In this document: one piece after another, positions 15,320 through 19,415 of the stretch
Position numbering within the stretch: position 1 is the stretch's first letter
Layout of the letters: each line of letters begins with the position of its first letter
Assembly: GCA_902492825.1 (NCBI GenBank)
Contig: CABUMZ010000021.1
Coordinates: 1-19,415, forward strand
Length of the DNA: 19,415 bases
Direction: 5' to 3'
Source of the DNA: an uncultured Collinsella sp.
GTDB taxonomy: Bacteria; Actinomycetota; Coriobacteriia; Coriobacteriales; Coriobacteriaceae
Notes under the pieces: model-generated
Seen by the model: the letters and a program-made list of their open reading frames with translations, nothing else
Told to the model about the DNA's origin: nothing
The model's database searches: none
Translations under genes and position numbers: made by a program

Positions 15320-16234
15320 CTAGTGGGAGGCCTCGTCGTCGAGTGCGCGCTTGATGCGGTCGCCCTCGGCAAGGAGATTCTCCAGATAGCGCTGGTCGCG
15401 GTCCTTGAGCGCACGGCTGTAGGCGCCGAGCGAGTCGATCAGGTGGTCGATCTCGAAGGCAAGCGCGTCGGCGTCGTCGATCATGAGCTCGGACCACATT
15501 TGCGGGTTGAGGTGCGCCACGCGGGTGAGATCGCGGTAGCTACCGGCCGAAAAGCCGTGGTGGACCTGGGCGGTCGGGCTCTTTACGTAGGCGTTTGACA
15601 CCACGTGCGCAAGCTGGCTCGTGAAGGCGATGACGCGGTCGTGCTCGGCGGCGCTGGTCACGCTGAACTTGCCAAAGCCCAAGGGGCGCACCATCTCGCG
15701 CACCTGGCCCAAAAGCTCCAGCTTGAGCGCATCGTCCACCGCAGGCGGCACGAGCACGAGCGGCGCGCCCTGGAACAGGTCGGCGCGGGAGTGCGCATAG
15801 CCCGAGTACTGCGTGCCCGCCATGGGGTGCGCACCCACAAAGTAAAAGCCGTGCTCGCGGGCAAGCTCAAAGGCGCGTTCGCACACGATGCCTTTGACGC
15901 CCACCGTGTCGATCACCACGGGGCCCATGATGGCCTCGGTATCGGTGGCGTCGGCGAGTGCCTGGGCATGCGCCTCGAGCCACTCGATGCAGGCCTCGGG
16001 GTAGCAAGCCAGGACGATGATGTCGCATTCGCCGAGTGTCCTGTCGTTGAGCTCTCCGGCGACAGTGCCCATGCTGGCGGCCGTCATGACATCGTCATCG
16101 GGGTCCCAGGCCAGCACGCGAACGCCCGCCTGCGCATAGCCGCGGGCAAAGCTACCGCCGATGAGGCCAAGGCCGACGATGCCGGCGCACTTGGGGCCGC
16201 CCTGGTTAACACGCGCGTTTCTCACCGTACCCAT
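15320..16234 (-). CDS. tyrA: Prephenate dehydrogenase
   Basis: Oxidative decarboxylation of prephenate to 4-hydroxyphenylpyruvate for tyrosine. The 304-residue protein has the Rossmann motif GIVGLGLIGGSFARG (18-32), an acidic residue after the second strand (WDPDDD, Asp45) that suggests NAD+ rather than NADP+, and the substrate motif VGAHPMAGTQYSGY (133-146) with catalytic His136. A helical dimerisation region follows. There is no C-terminal ACT domain and no fused chorismate mutase; the mutase is supplied by pheA. ATG 16234 is three bases after the aroF stop, so coupling with the first gene of the operon is likely. Arogenate dehydrogenase activity cannot be excluded from sequence. Confidence 0.93.
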   Translation of the reverse strand: MGTVRNARVNQGGPKCAGIVGLGLIGGSFARGYAQAGVRVLAWDPDDDVMTAASMGTVAGELNDRTLGECDIIVLACYPEACIEWLEAHAQALADATDTEAIMGPVVIDTVGVKGIVCERAFELAREHGFYFVGAHPMAGTQYSGYAHSRADLFQGAPLVLVPPAVDDALKLELLGQVREMVRPLGFGKFSVTSAAEHDRVIAFTSQLAHVVSNAYVKSPTAQVHHGFSAGSYRDLTRVAHLNPQMWSELMIDDADALAFEIDHLIDSLGAYSRALKDRDQRYLENLLAEGDRIKRALDDEASH

Positions 16235-16237
16235 GGG

Positions 16238-17260
16238 CTACTCCATGGTCTCTTGGCAGACAACCTCGCGGATGGCTCGGATGCGGCGCATGGTGTCGTC
16301 GAACTGATCGGGGGTGAGGGCCTGGGCGCCGTCGGACCATGCGCGGCTGGGCTCGTCGTGGACCTCGATCTCCAGACCGTTGGCGCCGCAGGCGGTCGCG
16401 GCGAGCGCCATGGGCTCAACGTAGCGGGTGTAGCCGGTGGCGTGGCTGGGATCGGCTACGACGGGCAGGTGCGACAGGTGGTGCAGCACCGGCACGGCGT
16501 TAAGGTCGAAGGTGTTGCGGGTGCGGGTCTCGAAGGTGCGGATACCGCGCTCGCACAGGATAACGTTGTCGTTGCCCTCGCTCATGATGTACTCGGCTGC
16601 CATAAGCAGCTCGTCGATCGTGCCGGACATGCCGCGCTTGAGCAGGATCGGGGTCTGGGTCTTGCCGACCTCCTTGAGCAGGGGGAAGTTCTGGGCGTTG
16701 CGGGCGCCGATCTGCATGACGTCAATCTTCTTGTCCAAGAAGACCTGCACGTCGCGCGGGTCCATGATCTCGGTGACGATCGGCATGTCGAGCTCGGCAG
16801 ACGCCTCGCACAGCAAGTCGAGGCCGGCGGGACCCATGCCTTGGTAGGCGTACGGAGAAGTGCGGGGCTTGTAGGCGCCGCCGCGCAGCATCGTGGCGCC
16901 GGCAGCCTTCACGCGGCGGGCGATGCGGACGAGGTTCTCGCCCTCGACGGAGCACGGGCCGGCGATGACCTGGAACTGATCGCCGCCGATCTTGACGCCG
17001 TGGCCGCAGTCGATGACGGAGTCCTCGGGGTGGAACTTACGGTTGGCGCGCTTGAACGGCTCGGAGACGCGCTGCACGCGCTCGACGACATCCATGGACT
17101 CGAGCAGGAACGGGTCGATCTTGGTCGTATCGCCCACCAGGCCGATAATCGTCTCATTCTCGCCGCGCGAGACATCGGTCTTCAGGCCCTTTTTCTCAAT
17201 CCAGCTGACGATATGGCCGACGGCCTCGTCGCTGGCGCTCTGCTTTAAAATTGCAATCAT
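16238..17260 (-). CDS. aroF: DAHP synthase, type I-beta with regulatory N-terminal domain
   Basis: First shikimate step: PEP plus erythrose 4-phosphate to 3-deoxy-D-arabino-heptulosonate 7-phosphate. From ATG 17260 the protein has 340 residues. Residues 1-70 form a ferredoxin-like domain (MIAILKQSASDEAV; GENETIIGLVGD) like that of the Thermotoga enzyme, which mediates feedback inhibition by Tyr and Phe. The barrel follows: IAGPCSVE (99-106), RGGAYKPRTSPY (126-137), IGARNAQNF (184-192), LLKRG (206-210), CERGIRTFE (236-244) and DPSH (270-273). ATG 17260 is chosen because it matches the family N-terminus and has AGAGG six bases upstream; an in-frame TTG at 17308 lies inside the leader hairpin. 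First gene of the aromatic operon, behind a candidate attenuator. Confidence 0.95.
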   Translation of the reverse strand: MIAILKQSASDEAVGHIVSWIEKKGLKTDVSRGENETIIGLVGDTTKIDPFLLESMDVVERVQRVSEPFKRANRKFHPEDSVIDCGHGVKIGGDQFQVIAGPCSVEGENLVRIARRVKAAGATMLRGGAYKPRTSPYAYQGMGPAGLDLLCEASAELDMPIVTEIMDPRDVQVFLDKKIDVMQIGARNAQNFPLLKEVGKTQTPILLKRGMSGTIDELLMAAEYIMSEGNDNVILCERGIRTFETRTRNTFDLNAVPVLHHLSHLPVVADPSHATGYTRYVEPMALAATACGANGLEIEVHDEPSRAWSDGAQALTPDQFDDTMRRIRAIREVVCQETME

Positions 17261-17293
17261 GGTGTGCCTCTCACCTCGATGGATAACTTTTGC

Positions 17294-17318
17294 AAAAACG
17301 GCCCGCAATGCGAGCCGT
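17294..17318 (-). terminator. Candidate attenuator in the aromatic operon leader
   Basis: On the minus strand a 9-bp stem, ACGGCTCGC with GCGGGCCGT (one G/T pair), has a 3-base loop and is followed by TTTT. It ends 33 bases before the aroF ATG, between the probable promoter and the gene, so it can only act as a leader terminator or attenuator. A short open frame (ATG 17333 to TGA 17271, 20 codons, two Tyr, one Phe) runs through the hairpin and stops next to the aroF ribosome site. Whether it is translated is unknown. Confidence 0.65.
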
Positions 17319-17338
17319 GTATATATGGTGCATGAGAG

Positions 17339-17347
17339 TTTATACTA
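17339..17347 (-). promoter_or_regulatory. Candidate -10 of the aromatic operon promoter
   Basis: The minus strand reads TAGTATAAA; either TATAAA or the overlapping TAGTAT could be the -10. With TATAAA the start would fall at about 17333, the A of the small leader ATG, giving a leaderless leader frame. No good -35 is visible, so this is tentative. Confidence 0.35.
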
Positions 17348-17423
17348 TCTGACTTGCTTTTGCCTTCTAAAGTGGGCCGTTGCGCCACGTCTTCCTCGGA
17401 ATTGCAAAGCTTTTTCTTTTATT

Positions 17424-17453
17424 TTGTTAGCCCGTGGTGCACTTGGGTATAAT
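17424..17453 (+). promoter_or_regulatory. Promoter of tRNA-Arg(CCG)
   Basis: A perfect TATAAT (17448-17453) with TTGTTA (17424-17429) 18 bases upstream. The transcript start would be near 17460, just before the mature tRNA 5' end at 17465. A T-rich tract lies upstream of the -35. Confidence 0.75.
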
Positions 17454-17464
17454 GCCAAATGTTG

Positions 17465-17541
17465 GCCCTATTAGCTCAGGGGATTAGAGCGTCTGCCTCC
17501 GGAGCAGAAGGCCGTTGGTTCGAATCCAACATGGGGCACCA
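17465..17541 (+). tRNA. tRNA-Arg (anticodon CCG)
   Basis: A 77-base cloverleaf with acceptor stem GCCCTAT/ATGGGGC (one T/G pair), D-arm GCTC/GAGC, anticodon stem TCTGC/GCAGA with loop CTCCGGA (anticodon CCG, reading CGG), T-arm around GGTTCGAATCC, and encoded CCA. Confidence 0.95.
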
Positions 17542-17552
17542 TCGAACGTAAG

Positions 17553-17586
17553 ACCGTCCGAACCTCGCATGGTCCGGGCGGTTTTT
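17553..17586 (+). terminator. Terminator after tRNA-Arg(CCG)
   Basis: A 12-bp stem (17553-17564 with 17571-17582) has one A/C mismatch, one T/G pair and a 6-base loop, and is followed by TTTT. It separates the tRNA from the P-type ATPase, which starts about 30 bases later. Confidence 0.8.
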
Positions 17587-17617
17587 CTTATACCGACGCG
17601 ACGTGATGGGACGTGGT

Positions 17618-19415
17618 ATGGCAGCAACGGATATCGAGCGCGGACTCTCGACCGCCGAGGTTGAGGAGCGCATCGCCGCCGGTAAGATCAACCGCAACAT
17701 GGAGCTCAAGACCAAGTCGGTCAAAGAGCTCATCATCGAGAACCTCTGCACGCTGTTCAATTTGATCAACGTGATCTTGGCGTTCCTGGTCATTTTGACC
17801 GGTTCGTTTAAGAATCTGACGTTCCTGTTCGTGGTGTTCCTCAATACCGCCATTGGCGTCATTCAGTCCATGCGTTCCAAGAAGATGGTCGATAAGCTCA
17901 CGCTGCTGACCTCCAAGAAGGCCATCGCGGTGCGCGACGGCGCCGAGGTGGAGCTCGACTTGGACCAGATCGTGCTCGACGACATCATCCGCCTGGGGCG
18001 CGGCGACCAGATTCCCGCTGACGCCGTGGTGGTTTCGGGCGAGGCGCTCGTGAACGAGAGCCTGCTGACGGGCGAGAGCGACCTTATTAAGAAGCAGCCC
18101 GGTTCCGAGCTCATGAGCGGCAGTTTTATCGACTCGGGCCTGCTGCGCGCTCGCGTGATCCATGTCGGCGCCGACAACTACGTGGCTAAGATCAATAACG
18201 AGGCCAAATACGTCAAAAAGGTCAATTCCGAGATCATGAACGCGCTTAACGCCATCGTGCGCTTTGCGAGCATCATCATGATCCCGCTCGGTTTGGCGTT
18301 GTTTGCCTCGAGCGTGAGCGAGCTGTGGGATGCCGCGGGAACCCCGGGCGATAGCGCGCTTTCGTGGTGCTTCTCCGAGCTATTGGCTGGTCATGTGCCT
18401 TCGTCGGCGCTGCTGTCCACGGTGGGTGCCCTGCTGGGCATGATCCCGCAAGGCCTGGTGCTGCTGACCTCGTCGGTGCTCGCCATCGCCACGGTGCGCC
18501 TGGCCCGCCGCAAGGTGCTGGCACAGCAGCTCTACTGCATCGAGACACTCGCTCGCGTCGACGTGCTGTGCCTGGACAAGACGGGCACCATCACGTCGGG
18601 CCGTATGGAGGTCGAGGGCACGTATCCGCTGCCGGTTGAGGGCGTGAGCCTAGGCGCCGGCTCGGACGCGGCGGCTGTTCCCGTCGATACCACGGTGCTC
18701 GATTTTGCGCTGGCTAACGTGGCGCGTGCGACTTCGGCCGATGCCAACGAGACCTGCCAGGCGCTGCTCAACTATTACGCCGATCGCCCGGTCGAGGTGT
18801 CCGAGCCGCTGTCGGTCATTCCATTCTCGTCGTCTAAAAAATGGAGCGGCGCTTCGTTTGCGCAGGGCTCCTACGTAATGGGCGCCGCGCAATTTGTGCT
18901 CTCTGATCGTGCGTTTGCCCAGGTCGAGAACCGTGTCGCCGAGCTTGCCGATACCTGCCGCGTGCTCGTGGTGGCGCGCGTGGACGGCTTTACGCCCGAT
19001 GGGGATATGGTGGGCGAGGCCGAGCCCGTGGGATTTGTGACCATCCGCGACGAGATTCGTACCTCGGCGGCCGAGACCATCGGCTACTTTAACGAGCAGG
19101 GCGTGACCCTCAACGTGATCAGCGGCGACGACCCGCGTACGGTGTCGTCGATCGCGCGCGTGGTGGGCGTGCCGGGGGCGGACGCTTATGTGGACGCCAC
19201 GACGCTCGATACGCCGGCCAAGCTCGATGCCGCAGTGGACCGCTACCATGTCTTTGGTCGTGTGACCCCGCAGCAGAAGCGCGAGCTCGTGCAGGCGCTC
19301 AAGCGCCGCGAGCACACCGTGGCCATGACGGGCGACGGCGTCAACGACGTGCTGGCGCTCAAGGAGGCCGACTGCTCCATCGCCATGGCCTCGGGCAGCG
19401 ACGCCGCCAGCCAGG
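17618..19415 (+). CDS. P-type cation-transporting ATPase (3' truncated by window)
   Basis: Membrane ATPase that moves a cation using a phospho-aspartate intermediate. The first 599 codons are in the window, with no stop. Membrane helices 1-2 lie at about 43-60 and 66-85; the A-domain loop LLTGES ends at 154; helix 4 carries MIPQGLVLLTSS (275-286); the phosphorylated Asp is 320 in CLDKTGTITSG; the N-domain has PFSSSKKWSG; the hinge MTGDGVNDVLALKEAD starts near 570. There is no N-terminal heavy-metal domain and no CPC or CPH motif in helix 4, so it is not a heavy-metal pump. The PQGL form and the short N-domain resemble the CtpE/Exp7-like group of bacterial P-type ATPases (calcium uptake has been reported for mycobacterial CtpE). 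ATG 17618 is preferred with a weak GGGA upstream; ATG 17606 and GTG 17603 are in frame and possible. Substrate unknown. Confidence 0.9.
   Translation, partial: MAATDIERGLSTAEVEERIAAGKINRNMELKTKSVKELIIENLCTLFNLINVILAFLVILTGSFKNLTFLFVVFLNTAIGVIQSMRSKKMVDKLTLLTSKKAIAVRDGAEVELDLDQIVLDDIIRLGRGDQIPADAVVVSGEALVNESLLTGESDLIKKQPGSELMSGSFIDSGLLRARVIHVGADNYVAKINNEAKYVKKVNSEIMNALNAIVRFASIIMIPLGLALFASSVSELWDAAGTPGDSALSWCFSELLAGHVPSSALLSTVGALLGMIPQGLVLLTSSVLAIATVRLARRKVLAQQLYCIETLARVDVLCLDKTGTITSGRMEVEGTYPLPVEGVSLGAGSDAAAVPVDTTVLDFALANVARATSADANETCQALLNYYADRPVEVSEPLSVIPFSSSKKWSGASFAQGSYVMGAAQFVLSDRAFAQVENRVAELADTCRVLVVARVDGFTPDGDMVGEAEPVGFVTIRDEIRTSAAETIGYFNEQGVTLNVISGDDPRTVSSIARVVGVPGADAYVDATTLDTPAKLDAAVDRYHVFGRVTPQQKRELVQALKRREHTVAMTGDGVNDVLALKEADCSIAMASGSDAASQ

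Noticed and set aside
15605..17248. Long open frame antisense to tyrA and aroF (547 codons)
   Set aside because: Low-complexity composition typical of the complement of GC-rich coding DNA; both real genes on the other strand have full catalytic motifs.
17261..17464. T-box or other known riboswitch upstream of aroF
   Set aside because: No T-box core (AGGGTGGNACCGCG-like) and too little leader length; only a simple hairpin and U-run are visible.
1..19415. CRISPR arrays, insertion sequences, toxin-antitoxin or defence genes
   Set aside because: No direct repeat arrays, transposase motifs or defence domains are seen on either strand; all sizeable non-shadow frames are assigned.

Overview
The window looks like chromosome from a Gram-positive, fairly high-GC actinobacterium of the Coriobacteriia, most likely Collinsella or a close relative. 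This is inferred from gene content, AAGGAG-type ribosome sites, compact operons and a strong shift in base composition between regions. No 16S gene is present, so the genus is a judgement. The window holds 16 protein genes (two cut by its edges), two arginine tRNAs and several terminators. No stretch over 300 bases lacks a gene, and no transposase, phage gene or CRISPR array is visible.

Left part (1-8726): a cell-surface polysaccharide locus built around galactofuranose. Two GlfT2-like galactofuranosyltransferases flank a LicD-family protein on the plus strand. They converge on a polyprenyl-phosphate glycosyltransferase on the minus strand, with a shared bidirectional terminator between. Divergent from that gene is a Wzm/Wzt-type ABC exporter (permease plus ATPase). 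tRNA-Arg(TCT) follows, then glf on the minus strand, which makes UDP-galactofuranose. Together these genes could make the donor, build a galactofuranan on a lipid carrier, modify it with a phospho-substituent and export it. The first genes are clearly AT-richer than the rest.

Middle part (8805-17260, all minus strand): a compact aromatic amino acid operon in the order aroF, tyrA, aroB, aroA, aroC, pheA, aroE-aroK fusion, aroQ. It encodes all seven shikimate steps from PEP and erythrose 4-phosphate to chorismate, plus the prephenate branches to phenylpyruvate and 4-hydroxyphenylpyruvate. Only the aminotransferase is absent. The genes overlap or nearly touch, so translational coupling is likely. 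A hairpin with a U-run lies in the aroF leader and looks like an attenuator. A long palindrome lies between aroE-aroK and aroQ.

Right part (17424-19415, plus strand): a promoter, tRNA-Arg(CCG), a terminator, and the first 599 codons of a P-type cation ATPase that runs off the window. This ATPase has no stop codon in the window.
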